From NCBI GenBank assembly GCA_903642215.1, contig CAHJWG010000003.1:62001-126000 (forward strand): a DNA stretch of 64,000 bases, written 5' to 3'. This DNA comes from Sphingobacteriaceae bacterium (GTDB lineage Bacteria > Bacteroidota > Bacteroidia > Sphingobacteriales > Sphingobacteriaceae). The first letter of the stretch is position 1; each line of letters begins with the position of its first letter. The notes below the pieces were generated by a model. The model was not told where the DNA came from. It ran no database searches and was given only the letters and a program-made list of their open reading frames with translations. This document shows positions 45,423 through 55,533 of this stretch, one piece after another. Both the position numbers and the translations under genes were made by a program.

Positions 45423-48194
45423 TTACTTAGTCATATACAACTGATTAAACAGCAGCCGGAACGTATTTTGCGCCTGCGCCCTGAAAGTAATTTCCGGCCC
45501 GAAAGCATACAATTTACCCGAACCAACTTTCGCCACAAAAGCTGCCGTACCGTCTTTCAAATATTTTTGCCCCCAGGCCCAGCCGCTGTCCAACGGTTTA
45601 TCGGTTGCAAACCAGGCCAACCGTTTTACGCCTTTTGCTTCGGCATCCGCATCTAATTTAAAAACCGGGCTACGGTCAAAATCAACATCCGTTTCGGGCT
45701 GCATCCCATAATTGGCCGGTTCGGAAGTATCAAAATTAGCTTTCAACAAACTGCCGGGAATGTAATATTTGGTTCCGGGAAGTGGCCGTTCTTTACCGTT
45801 CGGGCCTGTTTCGGTTAGATAACTATGCACCGGCAAACCTAAGTGATAAGCTAAATTGGTACTTGTGCCGATAGTAACTACCGTTCCGCCGGCTTCCATA
45901 AATTTTTTAATTTGAGGGATGGATTTCTCCGCAGTAATCCTGCCCAGCCACGGCCGGTATTCGGCAGGAATAGAATCCGCCTTCGGCTGGCGTACCGGTC
46001 CGCCTTCGCCAACCGGAGCTTCTCCCCTTCCGATAGCCGGGATGGCACCGGTAACAAAAACCAGCACATCGTATTTCTGGTTCAAATTACCGGCATCAAT
46101 TTCCTGCGGATAAACCTGCGTATAAGCATAATGATACTGCTCCATCAACCAGCGCACCCAACCGGAAGGCATCGATCCGCCGTAATTATTCCACAAACCA
46201 ATCCGCACGGATGAAATTTTGACTGCTCCGGCCGGCATTGCAGCAATATCCGAAACTTTCAATCCAAAATCGGATGCTTCTTTTACCAGTACATTTTGGG
46301 CTTGGGTTGAAGCAGGAACGAAAAATGTGCCGGCAGCCATTTGCGCCGAAATTTTTGTTAAACGATAAACCTGAACGCCCGCCTTTAACAAATCATTTAC
46401 GGCAACAAAAGAATTATTGATCGAAGGGCTCAGCAAATAACCGCCTTTAGCCGTAGTCAGGTTTTGTTTTGGGGGAGATTGTATGGCACCGTAAGCTACT
46501 TTCTGGAACGGGCCGGTAAATCCATTCATAATCCGGTCAAACTTTACGCCCATTTGGAAAGCTAAAGTCCAGCCGGCAGAATCATACGGACGAATCGGCG
46601 GGCCGCCTTCGTATTGGAAATCATTCGGATGGTCCTGCGGTTCAAACATATCCATCACATGCGGCCGGAAAGCCTGATCGTTCTTCACAATATAAGAACC
46701 GGCCGGATATTTTTTCCCGGCAACGGTAAAATCAGCCGTCGCTTTTTGAACTTGAATGCCCGAATAAAGCAGTGCATTGATAAATTTTATCGCCGTAGGG
46801 AAATCAGTTTGATCAGCCGGAATAATGTAACCGCGGGCATCACGGTTAACCGGATTTTTTAGAACCTGCGTATAATATTTATTCGGGATCGTATCTTCCC
46901 GGCCAAAAGAAAACTCGCCGGAAGCATTCCGGCTGCTGTCTTTTTTAGCTGCTTTTTTATCCCTGGTATAAGCTGTTTTGATGGAATCAATGTATTTCGG
47001 ATAGAAAGTCCAGTGGTCTTCATCACCTCGCCCGATAGCATTTTTGCCCATTTTGTAAATATTATAAAGTAATATCGTACGGTAACGGGCGGCATAATCC
47101 AGCACGGCATAATTTAAGGAAACCGAATAATCAATGGATTGCCGGAAATGCCATACCTGCGGCACCACCGGATTTGGCGTAGCACCGTTCGGGATCAACC
47201 GATCAGGCACTAAAGCAACCGTTTCCGGTGTGGGGCCGCCGATAATCTCCGTTAGCAAACCAACCATATTGTGGAAATAAGGCGTTGTGCGCAAACCGCC
47301 GTTCCACCAGGTAGAAAACTGTGAACCTGCACGTTGCGTGTAACCGGGTTTATTTTCTGCATTCAGCCGATTGTTCATTGCCGCGCCAACGGCATCAATA
47401 CTGGTTACAATCAGCGGATCATAAACATAATTAAAAGGATCGCGGTACGGCGGGCCGGCCAAAACAGAACCGGCAGGGCCGCGCTGATGGTGGTTGTACA
47501 TAATCTGCGGGATCCATTCCACAAACAATTGCTTGCTGATGTTCTGGCTTTCCTTCATGTTCATCATAAAAAAATCTCGGTTATTGTCATGGCCGATATA
47601 TTTCTGCCATAAACGGGGCACATCCATTTTGCGTTTTTTCGGATCAGCTTCCCGCATGTACCAGTTGGAAACCAGTTCCTGCCCGTCGGGGTTGCAATGG
47701 GTAAGCAAGATCACGTCGTTTTTCAAAATATTCAGCGTTTCCTCATCGTTTCGGGTAATCAGCTGGTACATCGTTTCGATCAGCTGATGCGTACCCACAA
47801 CTTCGGATGCGTGCAGTCCGCCATCAATCCAAATCACAGATTTTCCTTCGGCAGCAAGCGTTTTTGCCTGCATATCATTCAATCCATCCGCGTGGGCCAG
47901 CTTTTGGGAAATTTCTTTATATCGACCCAGTTTTTTAATATTTTCCGGCGAAGAAACAATCATCATATACTGGTGCCGGCCTTCTTCCGTCATCCCGATA
48001 TCGACTAATTTAGTGCGCGGGGAAGCAGACAGTTTTTTAAAGTAAGCTTCCGTTTGCGTGTAATTGGCCAGCTTGTAATCATCGCCGATATTAAACCCAA
48101 AATGCTCTTTGGGCGAAGGGATTTTTTGTGCCTGAGTTACCAAAACGGAAAAAATCAGCGGTAAAAAAAGCATGCGGTAAAATTTACTAATCAT
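45423..48194 (-). CDS. M14-family zinc carboxypeptidase, first tandem copy
   Basis: 923 residues. Signal peptide (RMLFLPLIFSVLVTQAQ). The M14 motifs GGLHASE (zinc HxxE), THCNPDGQEL and YNHHQRGPAGSVLAGPPYRDPF lie at the same spacing as in the paralogue downstream. C-terminal region VTIGTSTNLAYHLGLPV is also shared. The copies differ throughout, so the duplication is not recent. Located directly after the SusE-like gene in the presumed ECF/SusCD operon, consistent with periplasmic peptide breakdown. Confidence 0.88.
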   Translation of the reverse strand: MISKFYRMLFLPLIFSVLVTQAQKIPSPKEHFGFNIGDDYKLANYTQTEAYFKKLSASPRTKLVDIGMTEEGRHQYMMIVSSPENIKKLGRYKEISQKLAHADGLNDMQAKTLAAEGKSVIWIDGGLHASEVVGTHQLIETMYQLITRNDEETLNILKNDVILLTHCNPDGQELVSNWYMREADPKKRKMDVPRLWQKYIGHDNNRDFFMMNMKESQNISKQLFVEWIPQIMYNHHQRGPAGSVLAGPPYRDPFNYVYDPLIVTSIDAVGAAMNNRLNAENKPGYTQRAGSQFSTWWNGGLRTTPYFHNMVGLLTEIIGGPTPETVALVPDRLIPNGATPNPVVPQVWHFRQSIDYSVSLNYAVLDYAARYRTILLYNIYKMGKNAIGRGDEDHWTFYPKYIDSIKTAYTRDKKAAKKDSSRNASGEFSFGREDTIPNKYYTQVLKNPVNRDARGYIIPADQTDFPTAIKFINALLYSGIQVQKATADFTVAGKKYPAGSYIVKNDQAFRPHVMDMFEPQDHPNDFQYEGGPPIRPYDSAGWTLAFQMGVKFDRIMNGFTGPFQKVAYGAIQSPPKQNLTTAKGGYLLSPSINNSFVAVNDLLKAGVQVYRLTKISAQMAAGTFFVPASTQAQNVLVKEASDFGLKVSDIAAMPAGAVKISSVRIGLWNNYGGSMPSGWVRWLMEQYHYAYTQVYPQEIDAGNLNQKYDVLVFVTGAIPAIGRGEAPVGEGGPVRQPKADSIPAEYRPWLGRITAEKSIPQIKKFMEAGGTVVTIGTSTNLAYHLGLPVHSYLTETGPNGKERPLPGTKYYIPGSLLKANFDTSEPANYGMQPETDVDFDRSPVFKLDADAEAKGVKRLAWFATDKPLDSGWAWGQKYLKDGTAAFVAKVGSGKLYAFGPEITFRAQAQNTFRLLFNQLYMTK

Positions 48195-48266
48195 TATTAT
48201 TGGTTTTATTGTTCTTGGTTAGTTTTTGTTTTTTGAAGGAGTATTTAATATTTACTTCCGAAAGCA

Positions 48267-48280
48267 ATACTGTTTTTATC
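48267..48280 (-). repeat. Dispersed element, TAAAAACAGTA class
   Basis: ATACTGTTTTTATC on the + strand, 73 bp upstream of the first M14 gene. Confidence 0.6.
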
Positions 48281-48326
48281 AGTGTTTTTTTAGTGTTGAT
48301 TATAATAGATTTCTTTTGGATAAGAG

Positions 48327-48357
48327 AATTTTGCCGGTAAAAATAGCATTGGTTTTT
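48327..48357 (+). repeat. 31-nt extended element, copy A
   Basis: Contains GGTAAAAATAGCATT (48336-48350). The 31 bases equal 57857-57887 except for two adjacent positions (AT instead of GA) in the element core. It ends just before the stop codon of the SusE-like gene. Confidence 0.65.
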
Positions 48358-48364
48358 TTAATGA

Positions 48365-48985
48365 TTACTGACTTTTAAACCGCACGCCTGTCCGACAATC
48401 GCCTGGTTCTCCGCGGGATTCATCGCAAACATTGTTAAAAAAAGTTACGATCCGGCGGCCGTCGGTCAAATTCAAAATAAACTTGAACAAAAAATAATCA
48501 TTCACCGCGGCAGAACTTAAAGCCACACCGTTTAAGGTAGCCAATTGTGCAGCAGTATAGGTATAAGTTTTGGGGAAAGTGGTTACCGTTTCCAGCAGTT
48601 TATCGTTCGTTCCGACAATGCTCGGAAGCGGAAACTGTGCAATATTCGGGTACTGGTTTCCGGGAGAAGAAATGACAATCGGGTAAGCCGGCACGCTGGA
48701 TTCTGCTTTGTTAAAACTCGTATAAACTTCTATCGAGCTAACCGTTGCCAGGCCGAAACCCTGCCAGTTCAGTGTAAAAGAAAACTGTTCGTTGGCGAGG
48801 TTGGCATCCTTCAAATTAAAAAAAGTAACTTTACCGGTTTGCCGCGTTGGCAGGGCAGTTTTTGTAGTATCGATGGTAACAATCGGGGCGGCGGTATAAG
48901 TGTAATCTTCCCATTCGTAATGCACTTTTTTACAGGCACTTAAACCGAGTAAAATTACAGCTATGGCCAGTAGGAAATTTTTCAT
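48365..48985 (-). CDS. SusE/F-like outer-membrane lipoprotein, unknown ligand
   Basis: 206 residues from the ATG at 48985. Lipoprotein signal with lipobox LSAC (Cys about residue 18) followed by KK, then a beta-rich domain with no motif I recognise. Its place directly after susD, lipid anchor and size fit the variable third surface lipoprotein (SusE/F role) of a SusC/D system. A longer frame exists but starts in the dispersed element at 49005; the lipoprotein start is preferred. Confidence 0.72.
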   Translation of the reverse strand: MKNFLLAIAVILLGLSACKKVHYEWEDYTYTAAPIVTIDTTKTALPTRQTGKVTFFNLKDANLANEQFSFTLNWQGFGLATVSSIEVYTSFNKAESSVPAYPIVISSPGNQYPNIAQFPLPSIVGTNDKLLETVTTFPKTYTYTAAQLATLNGVALSSAAVNDYFLFKFILNLTDGRRIVTFFNNVCDESRGEPGDCRTGVRFKSQ

Positions 48986-49004
48986 GAAATCGTTTTTTTG
49001 TGGT

Positions 49005-49019
49005 GATACTTCTTTTATC
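49005..49019 (-). repeat. Dispersed element, full consensus copy
   Basis: GATACTTCTTTTATC on the + strand, in the 42-bp gap between the susD-like gene and the lipoprotein gene, inside the presumed operon. Confidence 0.7.
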
Positions 49020-49027
49020 GGCATAAA

Positions 49028-50626
49028 TTATTTGTTCCAGAAAACCGGCGTAATTTGCTGCGCCACCTGGATCGAACTTGAATTTGCAACTAAAGTAGTA
49101 TTGGCAGAAAGTTCCGTTTGCGAATAATACAGCCGCTTTGGAAACCCGTTCAGCGGCGATAAAAGCGTGCGCAAAACCGGCAGGTTTGTGCGGCGGTAAT
49201 CGTTGTACGCTTCCATGCCGTTGCCGTAATCTGCAATGTACTTTTGCGACATCACCAGGTTTAATTTCCCACCAGCATTGGCTGCATCGTACTGTACCAG
49301 CAAGCGGTTTACAAAACCGGTAATCGCCGTTGCAGATAAAGCCACGCCGCCGTTTGCCGCCGCATAAGTGCTTACGCTATTGAGGTTTGCCGTAACGCCG
49401 TCGCTGAAACTTTGCCGGGCATCATCGCCGGTTGCCAGCGTTAATGCTGCTTCTGCACGGGTAAATTTAACCATCGCATAAGTAATTAAAGGCATTACGC
49501 CGGCACCGGTTCCATCAGTTACGGCCACTACTTTTAAGGTACTTGTTGCGCCGGTATTGATTAAATAAAGATTTGCTGCGGTGAGGCTATTTATCGGCGC
49601 ATTATCGTACAAACCTCCTGCTGGATAAATGCCGAAAGTTGATCTTCTGGATTGATCTGCCGGGGCAGCCGTTCCGTCACCCGGATTACGGCCGTAATAA
49701 CCGTTGCTATTGGTCGAATTATTTAAACCGGCCGTCGCATTTTGCCGGTAAATAAAGTAACGCAAACGCGGGTCGTCGCCATTCAGCAATAAATCCATCC
49801 ACGACTGGCTTTGGTAAAAAGTTTTCCCGGCCTGGTAATCCGCCCGGTGCCAGGGATGGCGGTTATTCGGGTTTTGAGAAGAGCCGAACTTAAATGTAAA
49901 ATCAAGCGTGTTACTACTGATTAAAGTTGCCGGACTGGCAATCAAGGCTTTAATTGCTGTTACAGATCTTGCAGGATCAACCAAACGAATCTGGTTATAC
50001 AATTTCAGCTTTAACGAATTAGCCATTGCCACCCAGGAAGTTTTTGTTCCGCCATAAAAAACATCGGCCGTAGCCGGCACTAATGTCGTGGTGTTTACTT
50101 TTGCGGCATCGGCAATTCCGGCATCCAGCAAAATCAATAACTTATCGTAAATGGCGGCACCTTTTTCTAACGGCGGACTGGTATTTACCTGTCCTTGTTC
50201 GGCATCGCTATACGGAATATCGCCCCACATATCCACCATCAAACTGTATAAATACACTTTTTCAAACTTGGCAATGGCCACGTAACCCCAGCTTTGCTGC
50301 GCAGTGCCGGTGGCGATGATGGATTCCAGATCGTTCAAAGTTTGGCTGTAAAAACCGTCCCAGGAATTATTATAATCCGTTCCCGATTGCTGGTAACGGC
50401 TTTGGTTAGTCGAAAAAACTGCTTGCTGCATAATGGTGGACGTGCCGCTGTTCAATTGGTACATATTACCTACCATCGAGATTTGGGTAGATGGCAGCAA
50501 TAGGTTCAATTGCGCCGATGTCGGGTTGTTGGGGTCGGCATTGATATCCACAAATTTTTTGCAGGAACTAACCGATAACAGCAGAACCGTTAGCAACAGG
50601 ATGCTTCTTTTATAGGTATATTTCAT
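49028..50626 (-). CDS. SusD/RagB-family surface lipoprotein
   Basis: 532 residues from the ATG at 50626. Signal peptide and lipobox in LLLSVSSCKKFVDINADPNNPTSA, the usual opening of SusD-like group 2 (PF12771) proteins. YGGTKTSWVAMANSLKLKLYNQIRLV and YIADYGNGMEAYNDYRRTNLP are characteristic. It forms the lid of the SusC transporter in the outer membrane and binds the ligand. 32 bp downstream of susC. The peptidase-rich context suggests peptides or glycopeptides rather than plain polysaccharide. Confidence 0.9.
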   Translation of the reverse strand: MKYTYKRSILLLTVLLLSVSSCKKFVDINADPNNPTSAQLNLLLPSTQISMVGNMYQLNSGTSTIMQQAVFSTNQSRYQQSGTDYNNSWDGFYSQTLNDLESIIATGTAQQSWGYVAIAKFEKVYLYSLMVDMWGDIPYSDAEQGQVNTSPPLEKGAAIYDKLLILLDAGIADAAKVNTTTLVPATADVFYGGTKTSWVAMANSLKLKLYNQIRLVDPARSVTAIKALIASPATLISSNTLDFTFKFGSSQNPNNRHPWHRADYQAGKTFYQSQSWMDLLLNGDDPRLRYFIYRQNATAGLNNSTNSNGYYGRNPGDGTAAPADQSRRSTFGIYPAGGLYDNAPINSLTAANLYLINTGATSTLKVVAVTDGTGAGVMPLITYAMVKFTRAEAALTLATGDDARQSFSDGVTANLNSVSTYAAANGGVALSATAITGFVNRLLVQYDAANAGGKLNLVMSQKYIADYGNGMEAYNDYRRTNLPVLRTLLSPLNGFPKRLYYSQTELSANTTLVANSSSIQVAQQITPVFWNK

Positions 50627-50658
50627 GAGGATGTTTGAGTTGAGGGTTGATTCCATTT

Positions 50659-53600
50659 TTAAAAGCTGAATCTGAGGTTAAAACCAAATCTTTTGGTGGT
50701 AGGCACGGCCAGGTTATCATAACCTTGCGAATTGCCAACGCCCAAAGAGCTAACTTCCGGATCAAAATTGGTATATTTCGGGAAGTTGGGCGCGTAATAA
50801 AACAAGTTCCTTCCGCTGATAGAAATTAAAGCCGAACCGAACGGCGTGCCTTTTAAAAAGCTTTTCGGCAAGGAGTAAGCCAAAGAAACTTCGCGTAAAC
50901 GGTAAACCGTGGCATCAAAAATAGAACCTTCATCTACGCCGCCCGGCCCGAGGCCGTTATTAAAAAAGTAATCTTCGTAAGAAATAGCCACGTTATTTGG
51001 GATGGTTTTTCCGTTGACATCCAACAAAGGTTTTAAGGTAGAAGCATTGCCCAGAACACCCGGCGAAACAATCTGGAATTCCCTGTTTTCGGTATCTTTA
51101 GTTACACCGCGTGAAAGCATTTGCCCGACTGTATTTGAGTAAAGCTTACCACCTTTTTTCCAATCAAACAAAGCACTCAGCGTAAAATTTTTATAGGTAA
51201 AAGTATTGGTGAGGCCCAAAATAAAATCCGGATTCGGGTTGCCAATTGCTTTTAATGCACCGGAAACAAGTGGTTTGCCGGTGTTCGGGTCGATCAAAAT
51301 GTCACCTGCATCGTCTCTTGCATAAGCGGTTCCGTAAATTAAACCGTAAGGCTGACCAACAATGTGCACGCTGCTGGTACCGTTTGCGCCGCCGTAAACA
51401 AACTGCGTGTATCCACCCAAATCATTGATGATGTTGCGGTTGCGCGTAAAAACGGTAGAAATATCCCAGTTAAAACCTTTGGGGTTTCGGAAAGGTGATA
51501 AACTTAAAGCAACTTCAATCCCTTTATTAGTTGCTTTCCCCAGGTTCAAAATCTGCGTGGTAAAACCTGATGATGGTGCCGCCGTTACCTCAAAAATCTG
51601 CGACGTACTTTTTTTACTGTAGTAAGTAAAATCGATGCCGATACGGTTATCAAAAAACTGCAACTCCGAACCTAATTCAAGCTCCGTAATAAACTCCGGT
51701 TTTAAATTGGCGTTCGTCAGCAGATTAGATAAAGTAACCGAATTATAAGTTCCGGCGGAAGAAGTAAACGGCGCACCGACAGAACCCGTGCCGGAATTTG
51801 CGCCCAATGGCGAATTAATCAAATAAAATTCTGCCGTTTGATAAGGTGTTGCCTCATTACCAACACGTGTATAACCGCCGCGTATCTTACCAAAATTTAA
51901 AATATTGTCCGGGATTTTTAAGGCTTTGGTGAAGATGAACGAACCGTTCGCACCGCCGTAAATATAACTCCGGTTATTTGGCGGCAAAGTTGACGATACA
52001 TCGTTACGGCCAACGATGTTTAACGAAGCGTAGTTTTTATAATCAAAAGTTATATCGGTAAAAAAAGCATAGAAACGTTGCTCCAGCAAATTGCGGTTGT
52101 TAGCAAGCTGAATCGGCGTAACCGAACTGGTATTGGTAATCGTGTTTAAATCAGCAACAATAATCCCATCACCATAAAAAGCTGTACGGTTAGTCATGCG
52201 CTGATTGATGTTATTACCCACAATCCAGCGCAAAGTCAGATCACTGGTCAATGCTTTGTTTGCCGTTACTAAAAAGGTATTGTCCAACTCCTGGCGGTAA
52301 ATATTATCGTTAGTAATACTTCCATTTGGATAAGAAGACGAACCTTTTCCACGTACATTTACCCGCCGATCTGTATAAGCATTAAAACCGGCCGTATTCT
52401 GGATATTTAACCAGGGCAGTGGATCAAAACCCAAAACTAAATTGCCGTAATAACGATCAACATTGCTGGTAGAAACGCTGTGTTTTACCGCCCAGTACGG
52501 GTTATCTACGCCGGTATAATCGTACACATTTGTGCCATCCAACGGATTTTCATAAGGATAATGGGTTAAATCGTAACTGGTTGGCGTGTACAACAAGGTT
52601 GACATGATGGAACCGGTTGTACCGCCAATCGGTGGCGTTTTTTGATCAGTTACCACGTAATTGATCGAGCCGCTCACGTAAAATTTATTCTCCAGTTTGA
52701 TGTTTCCGCCAACGGTGATGGATGTCCGGTTGATCTCATTATTCGGCACTACGCCGGTATTGTTCGTTCTGGAGAAACCTGCGGTGAAATTTCCTTTTTC
52801 ACTTCCGGATGAAATCGACAAAGCATTTTCATACACATGGCCGGTTCGGAAAAAGTTTTTTGCGTTTTGTTCTGCGTATGATTGATAGGGAACCTGGATC
52901 GGCGTAACACCATCCGCCTGATAAAACTGCGGAAAAACAGCCGAACTAAAAGTCCGCGTTAACTGCACCGGAATGGTTGCCCGCGTTGGCAAAAGGCTTT
53001 GTACGCCCTGATAAGGTTGCCCCCAGGAAGCGTAAACGCCTTGCCGCGTATCGTTGTTGGTGCCTTGTCCGTATTTGGTTTGATAATCCGGCAAGCCGGA
53101 AACGTTTTCAATCGCATAGGAAGTGCTGTACGTAATTTCCGTACCTTTCCGGCTTTGTTTTTTACCGGATTTTGTAGTGATGATAACCGCGCCGTTTGCT
53201 GCCCGGGATCCGTATAAAGCCGCCGCGGCCGCACCCTTCAGCACCGTCATGCTTTGGATATTGTTCGGATCCAGATCAAAAGCGCGGTTGGTAACGCCCG
53301 AAGCACCAACGCTTGTAGCACCAACGTTTGTAAAGCTGGAATTATCAAACGGAACACCATCAACCACAAAAAGCGGCTGGTTATTGCCATTTAAAGAGGA
53401 ATTTCCGCGGATGGTAATATTCGTTCCGCCGCCTGCCACACCGCCGGATGATTGGATATTTACGCCGGCAACTTTCCCGGTTAATGCCCGCAACGGATCA
53501 GGTTCGGATTTTTGCGCCAATTTATCGGCACTAACTGTGGTAACCGAATAACCTAAAGATGATTTTTCACGCTTGATACCGGCCGCCGTAACTACAACTT

Positions 53601-54267
53601 CGTTCAGCGTTTTTGAGCTTTCGGCCAATTGTATGTTGATCACATTTTGATTACCCACAGCCACTTCCTGCGTTTCAAAACTGATGTAAGTAAAAACCAG
53701 CGTGGCACTTCCCGGAACAGAAATTTTATATTTTCCGTCCATATCGGTAACCGTGCCTTTGTTGGTACCTTTAATAATCACGCTTACGCCCGGTAAACCG
53801 GCATTATCCAGTTTAGAAGTTACTTTTCCGGTGATGGTGCGTTCCTGGTTATCGGCCAAAATATTTTCTCCCGAAAAAACAGCGGTAAAAGAAGCATCAG
53901 CAATTTTCTTCAGGATGATGTATCCGCTTTGTTCATTTGCAATGTAATTTACTTGTAAATCAACCAGTAATTTATTCAGGATTACGCTTAATTTTTCCTG
54001 ATCGGCCTGTATGCTTACCTGATGATTCAACGGAATTACGCTGGAACTGTAAACAAATTTTATATCGGTTTTAGTCTGAATTTGACCTAATGCTTCTTTT
54101 AGCGATACATTTTTAAGGTTGATTGAAATCCTTTTGTTTAAAATATCTTGCGCAAAATCCGGGCTGGCATAAGCTATGCCCGAAAGCATAATTACGGTAA
54201 TAAATTGTAAAACTGAGGAGCGCATGAGCCTGATTAAAAGAGTATTTTTTTCATTGCTTTTTTGCAT
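50659..54267 (-). CDS. SusC/RagA-family TonB-dependent transporter with STN domain
   Basis: 1202 residues from the ATG at 54267. Signal anchor (FITVIMLSGIAYA), STN secretin/TonB domain (about residues 45-125, SINLKNVSLKEALGQIQTKT), CarboxypepD-reg domain (GKVTSKLDNAGLPGVSVIIKGTNKGTVT), plug (DPLRALTGKVAGVNI, NITIRGNSSL, PLFVVDGVPFDN), then the ~22-strand barrel ending in GFNLRFSF. The STN domain means it signals through FecR to the ECF sigma factor encoded upstream. The start at 54267 gives a normal signal; the frame continues to 54342. Confidence 0.95.
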   Translation of the reverse strand: MQKSNEKNTLLIRLMRSSVLQFITVIMLSGIAYASPDFAQDILNKRISINLKNVSLKEALGQIQTKTDIKFVYSSSVIPLNHQVSIQADQEKLSVILNKLLVDLQVNYIANEQSGYIILKKIADASFTAVFSGENILADNQERTITGKVTSKLDNAGLPGVSVIIKGTNKGTVTDMDGKYKISVPGSATLVFTYISFETQEVAVGNQNVINIQLAESSKTLNEVVVTAAGIKREKSSLGYSVTTVSADKLAQKSEPDPLRALTGKVAGVNIQSSGGVAGGGTNITIRGNSSLNGNNQPLFVVDGVPFDNSSFTNVGATSVGASGVTNRAFDLDPNNIQSMTVLKGAAAAALYGSRAANGAVIITTKSGKKQSRKGTEITYSTSYAIENVSGLPDYQTKYGQGTNNDTRQGVYASWGQPYQGVQSLLPTRATIPVQLTRTFSSAVFPQFYQADGVTPIQVPYQSYAEQNAKNFFRTGHVYENALSISSGSEKGNFTAGFSRTNNTGVVPNNEINRTSITVGGNIKLENKFYVSGSINYVVTDQKTPPIGGTTGSIMSTLLYTPTSYDLTHYPYENPLDGTNVYDYTGVDNPYWAVKHSVSTSNVDRYYGNLVLGFDPLPWLNIQNTAGFNAYTDRRVNVRGKGSSSYPNGSITNDNIYRQELDNTFLVTANKALTSDLTLRWIVGNNINQRMTNRTAFYGDGIIVADLNTITNTSSVTPIQLANNRNLLEQRFYAFFTDITFDYKNYASLNIVGRNDVSSTLPPNNRSYIYGGANGSFIFTKALKIPDNILNFGKIRGGYTRVGNEATPYQTAEFYLINSPLGANSGTGSVGAPFTSSAGTYNSVTLSNLLTNANLKPEFITELELGSELQFFDNRIGIDFTYYSKKSTSQIFEVTAAPSSGFTTQILNLGKATNKGIEVALSLSPFRNPKGFNWDISTVFTRNRNIINDLGGYTQFVYGGANGTSSVHIVGQPYGLIYGTAYARDDAGDILIDPNTGKPLVSGALKAIGNPNPDFILGLTNTFTYKNFTLSALFDWKKGGKLYSNTVGQMLSRGVTKDTENREFQIVSPGVLGNASTLKPLLDVNGKTIPNNVAISYEDYFFNNGLGPGGVDEGSIFDATVYRLREVSLAYSLPKSFLKGTPFGSALISISGRNLFYYAPNFPKYTNFDPEVSSLGVGNSQGYDNLAVPTTKRFGFNLRFSF

Positions 54268-54360
54268 AGAATTTTTAGATTTTGTAGATTTTTTAAGTCG
54301 AATGAGATAAGTAGATTCCTTAACCAACAGTTTGTTTATCAAACATTTATGGAGTTTTTA

Positions 54361-54392
54361 AAAGCAGGAGTATTGAAGCCACTCCTGCTTTT
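54361..54392 (-). terminator. Hairpin terminator/attenuator between fecR and susC
   Basis: AAAGCAGGAGT (54361-54371) and ACTCCTGCTTTT (54381-54392) form a strong stem, followed by a T-rich tract on the - strand. It separates the FecR gene from susC, so susC probably has its own promoter and basal fecR transcripts stop here. Confidence 0.7.
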
Positions 54393-54454
54393 TACAAAGT
54401 GAGTTTTAGTTTATTCATAGGCGGTTTTAAGTAGTTAAATTGCTGTATATTAGT

Positions 54455-55432
54455 TTAATTCGAGTTGTGTTTGCTGATAAAAACTTGCTGATTACTGATG
54501 CTATAATTAAGGTTTAAGGTACCGCAAATCATATCCAGCGAGTTTGTTAAAGATTGATCTGTCAGGTCTGCCGTAATCAGGTTTTTACTTAATTCCGGGT
54601 TTTTTAAAAAGATGCTGACTTCAAACTTTTTTTCTATCCGCCGGATAATTTCTGCCAAACCGGCATCATCAAAAAGCATATTGTAATCTGTACCGTTTGT
54701 TAAATCTGTAACCTGGAACTTTGGCTTTGCTTCTTTTACCAGTATTTTTTTGCGTTCAAAAAAAATCGCTTTTTGATAAGGCAGCAAATTAACTGCAGCT
54801 GGGTTTTTAGAGCTTAAAAAAACATGTCCGGTTAAAACAGTTACTTCAACTTTATCATTTAAATGTTTGATGTTGAAACTCGTACCCAAAACACGTGTAG
54901 TTAATGCGCCGCTATGGATAATAAAAGGATGAGCCGCATCTTTAGCAACTTCAAATAAAGCTTCCCCTTGCAGTTCAACTACGCGAAACTGACCTTTAAA
55001 CTTTACCGGGAAACTGAGTTTGCTATTCCCTTTCAGCCAAACAATTGTACCGTCAGCAAGGATACTTTTTGTAATCCGGCCCTGGATATTTACGACAGAA
55101 ATAGATTGCCCGATATTAAAAAGCTCTTTTAACTGTGTACGAAAACTAAATATTAAAACACTGATTACAGCTATACAGGAAGCAATTTTTAGAAACGGTT
55201 TTAACCAGGTAGTTTTTGCCGTTTCTGCCGGCTTTTTTAAACACTTTTCCTGATTAAATAACTGATATTTTATATTGGCTTTAATGGCAACTTGTTCTTT
55301 TTCGGAAAGCTGATCAAAAACCTGATCTTCGGCTAAATGGTTCAGCCAGTATTCTACTTTTTGTTTTTCTCCCGAATTTAACTGATCTTTTAAATACTGA
55401 TCAATTAATTTATCAAAATCGCTTTCTTTCAT
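54455..55432 (-). CDS. FecR-family anti-sigma factor
   Basis: 325 residues. Cytoplasmic anti-sigma helix bundle (residues 1-80, LIDQYLKDQLNSGEKQKVEYWL), a single membrane helix (about residues 95-112, SCIAVISVLIFSF), and a periplasmic FecR domain with GTIVWLKGNSKLSFP and FEVAKDAAHPFIIHSGALTTRVLGTSFNI, ending with a DUF4974-like C-terminal domain. It holds the ECF sigma factor at the membrane until the SusC signalling domain triggers release. 101 bp after the sigma gene. Confidence 0.93.
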   Translation of the reverse strand: MKESDFDKLIDQYLKDQLNSGEKQKVEYWLNHLAEDQVFDQLSEKEQVAIKANIKYQLFNQEKCLKKPAETAKTTWLKPFLKIASCIAVISVLIFSFRTQLKELFNIGQSISVVNIQGRITKSILADGTIVWLKGNSKLSFPVKFKGQFRVVELQGEALFEVAKDAAHPFIIHSGALTTRVLGTSFNIKHLNDKVEVTVLTGHVFLSSKNPAAVNLLPYQKAIFFERKKILVKEAKPKFQVTDLTNGTDYNMLFDDAGLAEIIRRIEKKFEVSIFLKNPELSKNLITADLTDQSLTNSLDMICGTLNLNYSISNQQVFISKHNSN

Positions 55433-55533
55433 TCATATCTACTACAAATTTGCAGCAATCTATATGTATGTCAATTTACAACTGCTATACACCTATCTAA
55501 AATAAAAAAAACTTCAAAAAAAGATAGAATAAT

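Noticed and set aside
42337-48194. Many reading frames of 60-130 codons on the strand opposite to the two M14 genes
   Set aside because: They are shadows of strongly biased codons in the real genes: no signal peptide, domain or start context, and several mirror each other because the two genes are paralogues.
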